Assembly (NCBI GenBank): GCA_920105805.1
Contig: CAKKTI010000061.1
Location: 1 to 64,000 of the forward strand
From: Condylostoma magnum
Lineage: Eukaryota; Ciliophora; Heterotrichea; Heterotrichida; Condylostomatidae
Length of the DNA: 64,000 bases
Direction of reading: 5' to 3'
The notes under the pieces are model-generated. The model was not told the origin of the DNA. It saw only the letters and a list, made by a program, of their open reading frames with translations, and made no database searches. The first letter of the stretch is position 1. Every line of letters begins with the position of its first letter. Below, one piece after another: positions 1-13,368 of the stretch. The translations under genes and the position numbers were made by a program.

Positions 1-760
1 ATAACCCATATGATACAGCTCCTTATCCATTGTTATTTGAAAACTCACAGTTTTTTATATTAAGAATACCGGCACTGTGTTAATCTCTTATTGGAGCTCC
101 ATCTATAACATTTATACTTTTAACAACTAAATTATCAATGATAGAGCTAGTTATTTAAATATTACTGAAAATATAAAGTATTCCAGATAAATTTGAGTAT
201 CCTTGTTCAAAATTACATTAAGTAATAGTTAAATTAATGGCTTAATTTCCTTGTATTTAAATTGCTCTGAACGATGCTACTTCAAAATTATAAAAAGTTG
301 TTACAATTTCTTTGTCTCTAACTGTTTAAATCGATAAAATTATTTGGATTTTTTAGTTAATATTCTAAAACACGCTTGGCTACTAATGAGTTGATATTTT
401 ATAAATCTATGTCAGTGAGAAATAATCTGTTATATTATCAAATGTACAGCCTCTAATCTCTACAGTTGTTGCATCAACTATCATAATAGCTCCAATACCC
501 CAAATTTTTTAAGTGATTTGAAATAACAATCTACTATTAACACCGTGTCAGCTCAAATCTAAAAAGGTGTGATTATTACTATAAGCTTCAAATCCTTCAA
601 AATCTAAGCCAGTTATTTTAATAAGAATCATAACTACATGGAGGAATTATGCATCCTTAATCACATTCTCTTTCTAATATAAAACATAGCACTGGATTAC
701 AGTCAAGTTAAAGCTTGCCCTGCAATAGTAGAGATAGCAAACATTTAAATGATTGGATAG
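1..760 (-). CDS. Right-handed beta-helix repeat protein, partial (3' end outside window)
   Basis: With UAR as Gln and UGA as Trp, the minus strand from about 620 to the left edge encodes short repeating strands such as EIRGCTFDNIT, TITQCNFEQGYSN and NIKNCEFSNNN. This C-x-F-x-N pattern is typical of parallel beta-helix (pectate-lyase-like) proteins, which in ciliates are often surface or secreted. The gene continues past position 1, so the C-terminus is missing. The 5' part is less certain. A hydrophobic stretch (CLLSLLLQGK) near 720-745 may be a signal peptide, but it lies in another frame and would need the 16-nt intron candidate at 670-685. The start codon was not resolved. No catalytic residues can be named from this fragment. 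Confidence 0.6.
670..685 (-). other. Candidate 16-nt intron in the beta-helix gene
   Basis: On the minus strand this reads GTTTTATATTAGAAAG: 16 nt, starting GT and ending AG. Removing it joins the frame encoding LDCNPVL to the frame of the beta-helix repeats. The 16-nt length matches the well-supported intron at 46217-46232, but the 5' end (GTTTTA) is weaker than a GTAA start. It is supported only by the frame change. Confidence 0.3.
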
Positions 761-1629
761 ATATATTAGAAATGTAATTTAGGAATGGGGTATTAATTTA
801 ACAGTATAAGATTTACTAAAACACATAAAAAAATTAAACTCCCTTTAAACTATTATAAGATCTAACTGTAAAATTATCAAGTAAATAGAATATAAAAGTT
901 AAACTTTGCTAATTAAGTTATCCCAACATGCTTTTTGCTATAATCTTCTTTTTATAGGAGAGTTATACTAGCTTATAGATATTTTGCTTGTTATATAGGA
1001 TTTTTTTTATAATGGATGCTTGTATGAGCAAAATTTAGCAGTTTCCTTAAAACTGGCACAGGAATCGACTTAAATTTGCGATTTGTTAGACATGTCTAAA
1101 ATATTATACTCTTCAATTGGATTAATTTCCTATATAGAGGGAGACCTCAAATGTGAATCATTTCTTTAAGTTTAAATGCATTATTTTTACATATTAGCTG
1201 CTTTTGACCTTTTAAAAATGTTAAAAGGGGTTTTAGTTAGAAATTTCTAAGATATTTTTGGTAATTATTTCGTATTACAAATTTTACTATAATTGGAAGT
1301 TAGTAATTTTTCCGGAGTGCTATACCTTTAAATAGCAAAACTTCTGTAATTGAATGAGTCCTTAGACAATACTCTATTTTTCTTCTCTAGATTCTAACTT
1401 TATTTATTTTTATTCTCCTATTATTCAACCCCAGCTTTAAATTAGCGACTGCTGTTAGTATTCTAAATAAATACATCTTAAATCTATTTCTACCGTAAGG
1501 GGCTAATTGCCTTTAATCTAGGAAACTTTAATTGTTGATTTAATAAGATTTTAGGTTAAATTTCTTCCATTTTACTTATATTATCAAATTATGTACTAAA
1601 ATAGCAAAAAGTAACAATAAAACTTATCT
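761..1629. other. Intergenic stretch, no convincing gene
   Basis: AT-rich sequence between the beta-helix gene and the phosphatase stop. The phosphatase frame stays free of UGA down to about 1149 on the minus strand, but the translation after the UAA at 1630 is Leu/Asn/Lys-rich without domain features, and SCP phosphatases normally end where that UAA lies. I treat it as non-coding, with modest certainty. Confidence 0.4.
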
Positions 1630-3132
1630 TTAATTATCTAACAAAGTGTGCAATCTCAATTTCTGCGCATTGTAAGCTCTAATATCTGAAACCTTACTGA
1701 GCTCGATTAAATATCTTTCAACTCTTTATAACTCTGAGTCGTATTAGTCATCATAAAATGGAATTATAGGAATACCATTACTAAGTTGCAAAGCAAAGCT
1801 GTATACTGAGTTATCCAATATAACAGTAGATTCAACATATTAGCTAACAGTTCTTACATCTTTTATATAGTGGCCCTAGTAGTAAAAGCAGTGGGCTCTA
1901 TGAAACAATGCTTTAATATACTTCTCTTAAGGATCTAAAATTTTTACCACCTTTTTAGCATATTCCTTTATACCTGCGGTAAAAACGACTATATTGAATT
2001 TATTGTGCATTCTTTTGATAAAGTTGATTGCATGTGGTCTTATATTGATTCCAGCTGTTTGTATTTTGAATCCTTTCATAAAAGAAATGTACCTGTCACT
2101 TTTTAGATCAGAGTCTTACGCATGTACTAAAGTTTCATCCAAATCCAAAATTAGTGTTTTCTTGGTATTATCTAGCACTTTTTGGAGATTTCATTTGTGG
2201 CTTGGTTATTGATATTTTATGTGCAAGGGTATCTATTAAGAGAAATATACAGCTTCTTGGCATTATAAGCGAAATCTATAGTTAATTGGCCTGTATGATT
2301 GATGGACTAGTAGAAATGATTGTGTTTATGGCCTTTTGATATTTTCTTTATATCTTTAAGCGTATCTTTTATGACTTTGATTGATAGATTGATTTGTTGT
2401 TTTAGTTCTCTATTAGATTTGACGGCGTATTAAGTTTATGTTGGTTTTAGGAACATCATGTTCTATTCCTTGTCTTGGTAAAGAGCTATTTTATTACATC
2501 ATAATAAATAAATATAAACTTCAGACATTTTTAACCGCTTAAATCAAGATATTTTATTAGCTGAAGATACATTAAAATAAACTATATCTTGTTTCTAAAA
2601 ACTCTATTTAGCCTTTTTTGCAATGTTGCTATTATTGGAGGATTTATCTACACTTATATAATTTTTTTTTGCTAGTTCTGGGTGGTCTAATAATCTAATG
2701 ACTTTGATTTTATTGTTTTACACTATTCCACCTATTTTGTGCATTTTATCTACTTTATTAACTTATTACACTGTTATAATTAATCAACCTAAGACTGTAA
2801 TCATCTAAACTATTATGCTATCTTCTTTTCTAATAGTAGCATCGGGCTGACTTATCATGTAAAGTTTTAGAGCTATATAATGTTTTCATTGGTATATTTA
2901 AGCTTCTATTAGTAGTTGATTTGTATTATAAGCTTAATTTATTATTTGAAACTAACTTTTATTATTAATTTACAAAATTACTCAAGCCAACTTGTACTCC
3001 TTTTTTCTAATAGCTTCTAGTTTAAATTTAGTTCTTTTCTCTGTTATTGATCAGCATTGCATGTTTATAAAGAATTTCATTTCCTTTAAAAATTTTCTTT
3101 TTCATTAATTTATTATTTAATGATTCCCCCAT
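1630..3132 (-). CDS. SCP/FCP1-type (NIF-family) HAD protein phosphatase with Gln-rich N-terminal extension
   Basis: A 500-aa product by table 28. The C-terminal ~175 residues form a CTD-small-phosphatase domain. It starts with the HAD motif I LDLDETLVH, whose two Asp are the nucleophile and acid/base, continues with VVFTAG (motif II region) and VILDNS, and ends SDIRAYNAQKLRLHTLLDN, which aligns with the usual SCP C-terminus. The next codon is UAA, two codons before another UAA, so UAA acts as a stop here. The first ~200 residues are basic and rich in Gln, Asn and Ser. An in-frame UGA (2521-2523) joins the two halves and is read as Trp; the N-terminal part could instead be a separate small gene. 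Such enzymes dephosphorylate phosphoserine in the RNA polymerase II CTD or other proteins. Stop at 1630-1632, ATG at 3130-3132. Confidence 0.82.
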
Positions 3133-3207
3133 ACTAAAATTATAATCAATTTTCCAACATAAAAACTATCCTGGAATCGTAAACAATTATATCCATATTT
3201 AAAACTT

Positions 3208-4413
3208 ATGTCAAGAAATTATAATTTTGAAGCTGTTACTAAAAATATTTTCAGAGAATCCAAGTAACTAGGAATCTCTCCAATTCCTAAGCATGAAACA
3301 GGTTCCTAAATAATTGTAGAAAGCCCATAGTATAACTATTTATAAAACAATGACTTCTATCCTATATCAAGATGCTTGTTTCCTTAAAAATCTTAGACCT
3401 AATTAGAAATTTTATACGAAAAATAGATTGCTTTGTGACAAGAAAGAGCATATGTATGGTAAAAGGAGAAAAAATAAATGAAAAGAACTATAAGATAATT
3501 GAAAAGTTAACAAATTGGTAGATCACAAAGAGCTTTATTATAATAAGCTTAATAAATTGGTGATAAACAGTAATAAAGTAAAATATAGGAGCTAGAATAA
3601 TAAAACAAGTCCCTAGGAAATGAAAACTTACTATTAAGATCAAAATTATCTGAGATAGATCCGATCTTTATGGATAATTTTAATAGAAAATACGAGGTTC
3701 CTCACTGTAAGAGCATTGATGGCCTTGGGAAATTACTCTAATAACATAGACACAAAGACCATAATTACAGTAAACTTCAATAGTAACACTCATCACTCAT
3801 ACTATAGTATAGAGACCTACAAAAGAGGTTTAAAGATGATATAGAGTAATAATAGTATTAGTATAGATAGTTGTAAGATACTTATGATATAGTAGTTAAA
3901 GAATTCCAACAGTGTAAGGAATCAATGGAGGAATAGAAAAACACTATTTTATTATATGGTGAATTTCTTGATAATAGTACTAATTAAGAAGTTGATAGTA
4001 AAGCAGTTAACAAATTATAAGCTGAGTAGTACATAGAATATATACAACTTGAATAAGATAATAAACAACTAAATAATCAGATACTTGTTTTAAAAACTTA
4101 ACTATAAGACGTCAAGAATGAAAACGAGATTATTTAATTTTAACTTGATCAATTATAAGATAATGTAACTCATAAAGAAAATTAGCTTAAAAGAGTTTAA
4201 CTTAGTTTTGATAAATGTACTGAATAACTGAAATCAATAAAGGAAATCAATTCAAATCTATCAAAGTAATTAATGGAAACTTAACAATAAAATTTAAAGG
4301 CAGTGCAAAAGGCAAATAAGGCTTAAGAGCAATACAAGAAATTATATAGAAAATACACGTCTATTAAAGAGGCTATTAATTAGTATTAACAGAGGTAAGA
4401 GTGTGATAAATAA
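3208..4413 (+). CDS. Gln-rich coiled-coil protein
   Basis: About 401 residues, starting MSRNYNFEAVTKNIF. From about residue 90 onward it is dominated by Glu, Lys, Gln and Leu with long heptad-like runs, so a rod-like coiled coil is expected; no catalytic domain is seen. An in-frame UGA encodes the Trp of ALWQE near residue 82. The end is ambiguous between UAA at 4411-4413 and UGA at 4420-4422; both lie within 40 bp of the convergent neighbour. The head is Ser/Pro/Asn-rich. A cytoskeletal or ciliary structural role is plausible but only inferred from composition. Confidence 0.7.
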
Positions 4414-4445
4414 TCAAAATGAACTTCTAAACAATTTTATCAATT

Positions 4446-5189
4446 TTATATCAAAGATCTACTTAATTTATCAACAACTTCTGCACTTTATCTTTTCTTC
4501 GATTACCTTTCCAACTACTTCAATTGATTAATATGATCAGCTTGCTCTGAAAGTGTATTCTACAGTCTTTGTATCTATTCCTACTCAAGATACTCTAACC
4601 GTTTAAGCTAATTATTACTTACAGTTCTGTTTAACTTTTCCTATTCCTTCTAATCTTCCTTTATTGATTCAATATAACTTTAGGTAACTTGGTCCCTGTA
4701 ATTAGAGTGGCTTCGCCTAGATTATTACTACACTTATAACTTTTCATGCATAATAGACTGGACTTTGTATCTGTTAAAATTGGTATAATTATCGCCCAAA
4801 TGAGACTTTTAAATCAAATTATTATATTTCTGACTTTTCCTTTCTTTTAATAATTATTCATTTTGGAACAATTACCTTTATCTAATTTCTATACGGACTC
4901 TTTCTCTTCTTTGTTTTTCCTACTAAATTAATCTATTATTCATCAATATACGATATCTGTGCTTTTCTTACAGATCATTTTTCTGTTTAATTTCTTATTG
5001 GCGTCGCTACTGTATTTACTTGTACTTTTCTGCTTAATTTTAAGCTTTTTATATTACTTTTCGGGCTTTAACTTCCTATCTTTAAAGCTGTAAAATTCTA
5101 TTATTAAGTACTTTTATCTGATTTTGTTAGTTTTTCTTGTCTTAAATGATTTTTAACTTAACACTTCCTAATTGTCTAGCGTTTGTCAT
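4446..5189 (-). CDS. Coiled-coil protein
   Basis: A 247-aa product starting MTNARQLGSVKLKI. Almost the whole length is charged and helical (for example QQRRQQEIKQKNDLQEKHRY, then LKRLEYLEQEQIQRLQNTL near the C-terminus) with heptad spacing of Leu and Ile. There is no recognised domain. UAA at 4446-4448 and UGA at 4440-4442 both follow the last helical segment, so the true end is uncertain by two codons. It converges with the gene ending at 4413 and diverges from the CEP164-like gene at 5277, with 87 bp between the two starts. Confidence 0.7.
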
Positions 5190-5276
5190 TATATTAGAAT
5201 TGTCTAATTCTTCACTATGTGGGCTAGCTTTGCCTGACATTTATTCAAAAAATTACCCAAATAACTACTATTTAAC

Positions 5277-6419
5277 ATGGATTAAGCTACAGAGCCTAGT
5301 GAAGACACAGTGATTCAATATGCAAGATATTTAGGAATGGATTTGCCGCAAGATAATGAATTTTTATACATTGCAAAAGAAGGCCTAACTGCTCCTTTGC
5401 CTCCTAATTGGCAGCCTTACTAAGATTCAGATGAGGAGTTTTACTTTATAAACAAATAAACAGGGGAAGTAAAGAAATAACATCCTTTAGATGAACTGTA
5501 TAAGGAGTATTTTATGAAGGCTAAGGCTGGGGAAATATAGAACAATTTCTCAAGTGAAAGTGATGACAATGCAATTATTGATTTAGGTTAGGAGATGAAC
5601 TAGTAATAATTTGAAGAGAGAAAGTAAGAAATTGATTAATAGATTCAATTGTAATTATAGCAAGGTAAATAATCAATTAAGAAAGATTTTAACGATTAAA
5701 TAGAGTATATTAAAGAGAAATTTCAAGATTATTTGAAAAAATAGAAACAAAGAGTAAGATCGGAGATGGAATAGAAATTGTAGCAAGAAGTGAAAGGTAT
5801 TCATAAAGATAATAGTTAGATTTAAGTAATTTAGAGAGAAATCGAAGCATTGCAAGGAATGAAACCCTATATATTGGAGGACCAATAGAATGAAATTGAT
5901 GAAATATAAAAGGAATTTTAAGGATTAAATAAAGATTAATCATAAGAAAAAATATAATAATTCAAGAAAGAGTAATAAACAAGATTTTCAATGCAGCAAA
6001 AAAGCATTTAATAAAATGTGGAATTGCAATACTAGAACAAGTTAAAGTAATTAAGATAGAAGTAAAAGCAAGATGAAGAATAAATAGAGTAATTGAAAGA
6101 GATTATAAAGGAATAGTAATAAACAATTATATAATTAGAGTAAGAAAGGGATGATTGCATATAAGCAAACTAATAAAGCACCTATGATAATAATAATCAT
6201 ATTTAAAGCCTAACAAGTTAAGTAAATAAACTATAAGATGTAATACTTGATCAAAAGTAATCATTTATAAGAGAAATATCTGAAAGGCCGGATAACAAAC
6301 TTTTCGGCAATACGTGCACTAATCTTTAATATGATTAAGTTCTCAATAAGCTGGAGTAGAGAAGTAAGAGCAGCTTTCAACTTTTGAAAAATTATGAGCT
6401 ATTCTATAATAGATTCTGA
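5277..6419 (+). CDS. CEP164-like WW-domain coiled-coil protein
   Basis: 380 residues. The first ~85 closely follow the N-terminus of CEP164, a centriolar distal-appendage protein: IQYARYLGMD, then YIAKEGLTAPLPPNWQPY, then a WW-like hairpin ending in TGEVKKQHPLDELY. The second canonical Trp of the WW domain is replaced by Lys. The rest is a Gln/Glu/Lys-rich coiled coil, as in the family, but much shorter than vertebrate CEP164 (~1460 aa). In vertebrates this N-terminus recruits TTBK2 during cilium assembly; a basal-body role here is inferred. The product ends at UGA 6417-6419 after ELFYNRF. Confidence 0.8.
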
Positions 6420-6837
6420 AGTAATATAAGATTTTATATTGAGTTTGTACATGCTTTATTTTACCTTCAATACATTAGTATGAGACGTCGAATAGGTCTA
6501 TAAATTATTATTAGCTCAAGCTTGTTATGTCTATTTAATTAATTGCTTCGTGTTAATTTTATATACAATATTGGAAGATTTGGCTTCTTATTAAATATAT
6601 AAACAGTTCTAAAGTTAGGAAAACATGTTTAAATTTAGATTAAGTAATGTAGAGTATTTCATAATTGAATTTTATAAAAAAGTACCAGATTGAATAATTC
6701 ATTAGGTATTTAAATTGATTGTATTCAAGTATAATAATTTTTAAATTAATAACAACAGAGCCAATTATTAAAATAAGCACTACATCGTTATATATAAATC
6801 AAAACTTATATACGTCATTGATAGGCCAATAATAAAA
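6420..6837. other. Intergenic region upstream of the CDPK
   Basis: About 420 bp of AT-rich sequence with no coding signal on either strand. It holds the whole upstream region of the kinase gene. No motif was recognised. Confidence 0.5.
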
Positions 6838-8376
<1,539 letters not shown>

Positions 8377-8389
8377 TTTGTTATATAAA

Positions 8390-9025
8390 ATGTCATAAAA
8401 TACAGTTTATCTAAAAAATTAAAGAGACAAAATAAGGCGCGAAAATAGAAAATTGAAGGAAATTTTAATCAAATCTGAGAAAGAGATGAATTAGATTATA
8501 CAGCGCAATGAAATAGAAAATTCGTAGCTTTTTTAATTATTTAATACAGTTTGGCCTAGAATATAGGCCAAGTTATCATCTAGGTCAAGTGAAGGCTCGG
8601 CTAGTACATATCTATCTAGTTAATCTAGCATGTAGGTGGACAAAGGTGTGCAGTTTTCCCATAAGCAGGACAGGTATTGAGAGTTACATGTTAATTCTTT
8701 AGAATAAACAATTGATACTATAGAATTCGCAGTATAAGAGACTTTAGTATAGCGGGAGATTAGTTCTACTAATTAGTCTGAAATAGCATAACATAGAAAA
8801 GCACTAGAAGCGTAAAGATTAGAAGTATAAGAAAGATTAGTGTAAGCGAAAGATAAAAGGAGTTTTCTTTTATAAAAGTTATAGAATTACAGGAACTATT
8901 TGAGAACTGTTAAAGATCATATTCAAGTAGAGGATGAACCAATTCCAGCTTTTATCTTAGCTACTATAAAGTAATTATTTTAAAATGTAAATGCAGAGTA
9001 AAGGAGATAATTAACATAAGCATAA
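8390..9025 (+). CDS. Small coiled-coil protein
   Basis: About 211 residues, starting MSQNTVYLKNQRDKIRRE, with ATG only 13 bp after the kinase stop. Ser-rich segment around residues 65-90, a long Glu/Gln/Leu helical segment (residues ~100-165), then a compact C-terminus containing VEDEPIPAFILATIKQLF. No known domain. The 3' end lies in a cluster of UAR codons (8999-9025), and the last UAA is used here; any of four codons could be the stop. One UGA is read as Trp (DRYWEL). Confidence 0.6.
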
Positions 9026-9397
9026 ATTTGTACTAAAATCTTAATACTTCGAATTAGCTTATCATATTAATGTACTCTCTTTTTTAATTATTACTTCTAC
9101 AGAAAGATAATTATGCAATACTAAATTATAATCTTAACAATATTATTACTATATTATTTTTAAAGGTCTAATATAGAAAAATAATACAGTTAAACACTAT
9201 TTAAGTACAGTAATCTTTAATAAATTGAAGTTATAGACAGCTTTTAGGGGATTAAAGTATATAAAGAATATAAATTTAAAGTAATACAAAACACTTAATA
9301 ACGATCAAGTTAATAATAATCAGATCATACATTTTTACTAAAACATTTTATAAAACATTTTAATAGCATTTAACAAAGCATTAAGATTAACTGATAA
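9026..9397. other. Intergenic region
   Basis: About 370 bp of very AT-rich DNA between same-strand genes. It translates only to low-complexity Ile/Asn/Tyr/Leu sequence. No motif was recognised. Confidence 0.5.
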
Positions 9398-10594
9398 ATG
9401 GATTTATAAAGAATTCCGTATTATATACTCTTGGATCTTTTCACATATTTGGATACTTAGACATTGTACAAGTCTGTTATTACACTTAACAAATTTTTCA
9501 CCAAACTAGTACAATCCGAACAATTTACTAGTAAATAACTGCAAATTGAACACAAGATTCCTTACAAAATAGCATAAAACAGCAAATAAAACCTAGATTC
9601 AATAAAAAAATTGCATACTTATAAGTGCAAAATTTTAGATTTCAAAGGTTTTTGCACAACAGGAGGACTAAGATATTTTAGCTCGTATTTCTGGGTTAAT
9701 AGCATTTACATCCCAATGTACTAAAAATATTTACCTTTGAGAGGATTTCGGAATTTTGTAACAGGGGCAGTTTTAAGGATTACTTAAATACAAAAAGATC
9801 CTTAAGTAGTGTAAGAAGCCAAGAGAATAGTACAATAAAACTTCATTCCATACGAAACTAAATACAGAAATATAAAGTCATATTACTAATAGTATAAAGA
9901 TTAGCTGTCATTAATAGACGAAGTCTCATTTTTAAGAACATGGAGTGATTTAAGAGACGGAGATAGATTTTAAGACGAGGAAATGAATTAGCAATTAGAT
10001 CAATGCTAAATTACTTTAAATAACCATAATTTTGATAGTAATAACTTTGAAGTTAGTGAAAACAATGTTCTTATATAAAACCACCATATAGCTGATCAAT
10101 CACAATATATAGGGTGCTTTACTCAATTTACTGTTTAAAGAAACTCATTTACAACATTTCCTAAGAGCATATTCCTATTTGTAAGTGATTCGTATATAGA
10201 TGTACGAGATCCTATTTTCGATTACTTTAATGACATTACAAGTCCTGAATAAGTTTATGGACTATGCAACTAGGATATCAGAGTAAAGTATCAATTTACA
10301 TAAAATACATACACCCTAATTGAGTTCAGAAATCGCAACTTAAGATTATAGCCAATTGTGTACCTATAACTTAAAACATTTAATCATATCAATTTTAAGT
10401 GGGAGATGAGCCAGGTATTCCACGGGCGTTATCTTTACTAGAAATTTATCGATTTTGATAGTGGAGATCCAATTGAGTATATCAGTTTGAATGGGAAAAT
10501 CTTAAAAGTCGAAATTTAGTTATATTAAAACGATCTTTTTCTGATTTATATTCTCTTGTAACAAATAAACCAATTAAATCTTACACAGCACTAA
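9398..10594 (+). CDS. F-box-like protein, unknown substrate
   Basis: About 398 residues. The N-terminus (DLQRIPYYILLDLFTYLDT, then LYKSVITLNKFFTKLV) resembles an F-box: a Pro followed by a helix with L-x-x-I/L-x-x-Y-L spacing, then a second helix. If so, it would be an SCF ubiquitin-ligase adaptor. The remaining ~340 residues are not recognised; they are mixed alpha/beta, with Tyr- and Phe-rich stretches and one polar insert near residues 190-235. No UGA occurs in frame. UAA codons at 10592, 10598 and 10610 precede the next ATG at 10616 in the same frame. No UGA separates the two genes, so a fusion would result if UAR could not terminate. Confidence 0.6.
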
Positions 10595-10615
10595 AATTAA
10601 TTGATAATTTAAAAA

Positions 10616-11047
10616 ATGCAAGGCTTTACATAAGAAGAATTACTTGAACTGGAACAGGGATGAAATTTAATACAAGTAAATGGATAAGTTGAAATTTCCA
10701 AGCTTAGAGAGCTGTTCGAAGAATATGACTTAAATTGCTAGTCAATTTATGATCTTCTAGGAGAATTAGAGTTTAGGTATCAAAAACTCACATTTTAATA
10801 ATTTTTAGAGCTAATTACACCAAAATTACCCCAAAACTTTGATAAGGAATGATCAGATCATGTTTTTAACTTAATGGACACAGACAAATCAGGATTTATC
10901 AAAGCCATAAATATAAAACAGATAATGCAGGAGTTAGGATACAATATGTCTAATAGGGAAATATAAGAAATAATCTAACATATCTCGCCAAATAAAAAAA
11001 TTACACAACTTGACTTATTTCATGCTTTCTCAAATATGTTTAATTAG
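10616..11047 (+). CDS. Calmodulin-like EF-hand protein
   Basis: 143 residues, calmodulin size. Four helix-loop-helix units are suggested. The clearest loop (DTDKSGFIKAIN) has Asp at positions 1 and 3 and Ser at 5, but Asn instead of Glu at position 12, so calcium binding is probably weak. The first unit has LFEEYDLN and the others have lost their ligands. Two UGA codons read as Trp (EQGWN, KEWSD). UAG 11045-11047 is taken as the stop because it gives a calmodulin-length protein and leaves 52 bp before the next gene; running on would overlap the ORP start. Confidence 0.65.
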
Positions 11048-11099
11048 TGTTATAACTTTTACGGTATTAAATACACGTTTTTTCTTAGTACTAAATAAT

Positions 11100-12788
11100 A
11101 TGTAATTAACAGAAGGTTACCTCAAACTTTGGACAAATGTTATAACAAGATGGAAGAGAAGGTATGTGGAAATCAAGGACGGAGTACTGATTCTGTACAA
11201 AAGTAAGAAAAACGGCAAGGCTTCCCGCTTTTTCCCTTTAAATCTCATAAAAATAATCCCAGATCCAATCCGAATGAACAGATTTGCTCTTCAATACAAC
11301 AACAAGGAATTTTACCTAAAAGCATATTCCTAGAACGAAGGAATAGAATGAGTTGACTCATTAATTCACGCAAGAAATCAAAAAGTAAAGCAAGAAGAAG
11401 AGTTTTGGCAGGCATGCAAGGTAAGTGATGTAGAAATAAAGGAGCTGATTGCTTAGAAAATAGAGGTATTAAGACACTAGAACAAACTGCTAACTGCGGA
11501 TGATTAAACAGAAAACAATTTTAAGGAAATCTCCAACCAGATTATTCAGATATCAATGGATTTATTATCTACTTTTGAGAAATGATAATCTTATACTAAC
11601 CATGAGTAAAATGACCCACCTTAACGTAATACTGTAGTTTTGGATAAAGTAGACCCAGTAAACTTAGACTAACTACAGGAAAATTACAGTGAGCCTAAAT
11701 TAAATCCTATAGTTGTAATGGATGTTGCACAGTAACCATACAGAATGGAACTTCCGTCCCAAAGGGATCCTAAAACTAAGATAAATGTATGGTAAGTGAT
11801 AAAAGATTGTTTAGGCAAAGACTTGTCTAAGATATCAGTGCCTGTTTACTTTAACGAGCCTATTTCTTTTTTATAAAGATTAACAGAGGATCTTACATTC
11901 AAAGAGATTCTAGTAAGGGCCAACAATTTAGATAATTCTACTATGAGATGTGCCTATGTCGCATGTTTTATGATATCTACGTATGGGGTAACTTAAAACA
12001 GAACGTTAAAGCCATTTAATCCTGTAATTGGAGAAACCTTTTAAATTATTAACAATGAAATGAAGCTAATTACAGAACAAGTTAGTCACCACCCTCCTAT
12101 TTCTACTATATATTGCGAGACTGATGACTTTATATACGAAGGATTCATAGAGGTTATAAGCAAATTTAAGGGAAATTCTATGCATGTTACTCCAAGAACA
12201 GCTTATAGGGTGCTTTTAAAACGATTCAATGAATGGTATTGGTTTGAGAAGCCGCAGACTACTGTAATGAACATAATCATAGGGAAAGTTTGACTATAAA
12301 ACCATGGAATTTGTTAAGTTGTAAATCAAAGTACAGGAGAAAAGGCTGTTGTAAATTTTGATAAGAAAAAGGCAAAGGATAGAATAGTTACTGGAGATGT
12401 TTTTGATGAAAACGGAGAAAAAGAATACGAAATTAATGGTGTTTGATCGGAGTGCATTAATATTGTAAAAGATGAAGAAGTTATATAAGCTTATTAGGTT
12501 AACTTTCCCGATAATTATGAGTGAAATTATTATTTCTCTGAATTCACACTTTAATTGAACCATAATCCTTAGTTGTATGAAGGGTTATTGGAGACTGATA
12601 GTAGATTTAGAACGGATTAAAGAGCAATGGAGGACGGGGATTTAAAATCAGCAAGTTAGTTTAAGTAGGAAATTGAATAGTATTAGAGAGAGTAAAGAAA
12701 GCTGGCAGAAGAATAGGGAGAAGTGTTCACTCCTAAATTTTTTGAGGAAGTTGGTAATGAGTGGCGATACAGGCATAATTACTTTTAA
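11100..12788 (+). CDS. Oxysterol-binding protein-related protein (PH domain + ORD)
   Basis: 562 residues. An N-terminal PH domain (~1-105: EGYLKLWTNVITRWKRRYVE, then FALQYNNKEFYLKAYS) is followed by a short helical linker and the OSBP-related domain with the family signature EQVSHHPPIS (the paired His bind phosphoinositide) and NPVIGETF. ORPs exchange sterol or phosphatidylserine for PI4P at membrane contact sites. No FFAT motif or ankyrin repeats are seen, so this is a short-type ORP. UGA encodes Trp at least six times, including GKVWLQ and NYEWNYYF. The product ends NEWRYRHNYF before UAA 12786-12788. Confidence 0.93.
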
Positions 12789-12990
12789 TTAAATTTTAAA
12801 TATTTATTAGTTTAGTATATCATGTGATTTATATCATTTAGTAATATTAACTACAGCTTATATTCCCTCTTCATTAACCAATTTCACCTACTCTAGTATC
12901 ATAACCAATATAAAAACAGCATTACATAATAAATCAGGCAATATCAACATAAACACTTAATATTAAAAATACAAATATACTAAATTTATT

Positions 12991-13350
12991 CTAATCACTG
13001 TCACTGTAATACGATAAATTGCATTACTTTAATTGATGCTATATCTAAATTCTTTCCTCTCTCTCCTTATACAATTAACCAACCAACTCTGTATTCCTAT
13101 GCGTTATAATCTCTAACTCATTCTACAATCTCTCAATTTAAACTAAATACTTCTCCAATTTCCCTTCAATCTCTAAAACTTCCGGCTAATCTGACTATTT
13201 CTATACATTTTCTCTTAATCTAGCTCATTACTCTAGAATTTACTCTAATTCTGTTTTAGTGTTATCATTTTCTGTATTAAACTCTTCTATCTCTCTTTGC
13301 AATGCTTCTTATTTGGCAATTTCCCCATTTTTTGAGCCTTAGCATCCCAT
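12991..13350 (-). CDS. Small acylated coiled-coil protein
   Basis: 119 residues, starting MGCQGSKNGE (a candidate for myristoylation plus palmitoylation), then continuous charged helix (QREIEEFNTENDNTKTELEQ and similar) and an acidic end SYYSDSD before UAG 12991-12993. Its ATG lies 18 bp after the UAG-UAA stop pair of the upstream gene and in the same frame, so the two could be misread as one protein if UAR is always translated. One UGA-Trp (LEQWARL). A membrane-anchored coiled coil is the simplest reading. Confidence 0.65.
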
Positions 13351-13368
13351 TATAAAATTACTAAATTA

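Noticed and set aside
1149-1629. C-terminal extension of the SCP phosphatase through the UAA at 1630 to UGA near 1149
   Set aside because: The SCP domain ends naturally at LHTLLDN, two UAA codons lie close together there, and the extension is low-complexity.
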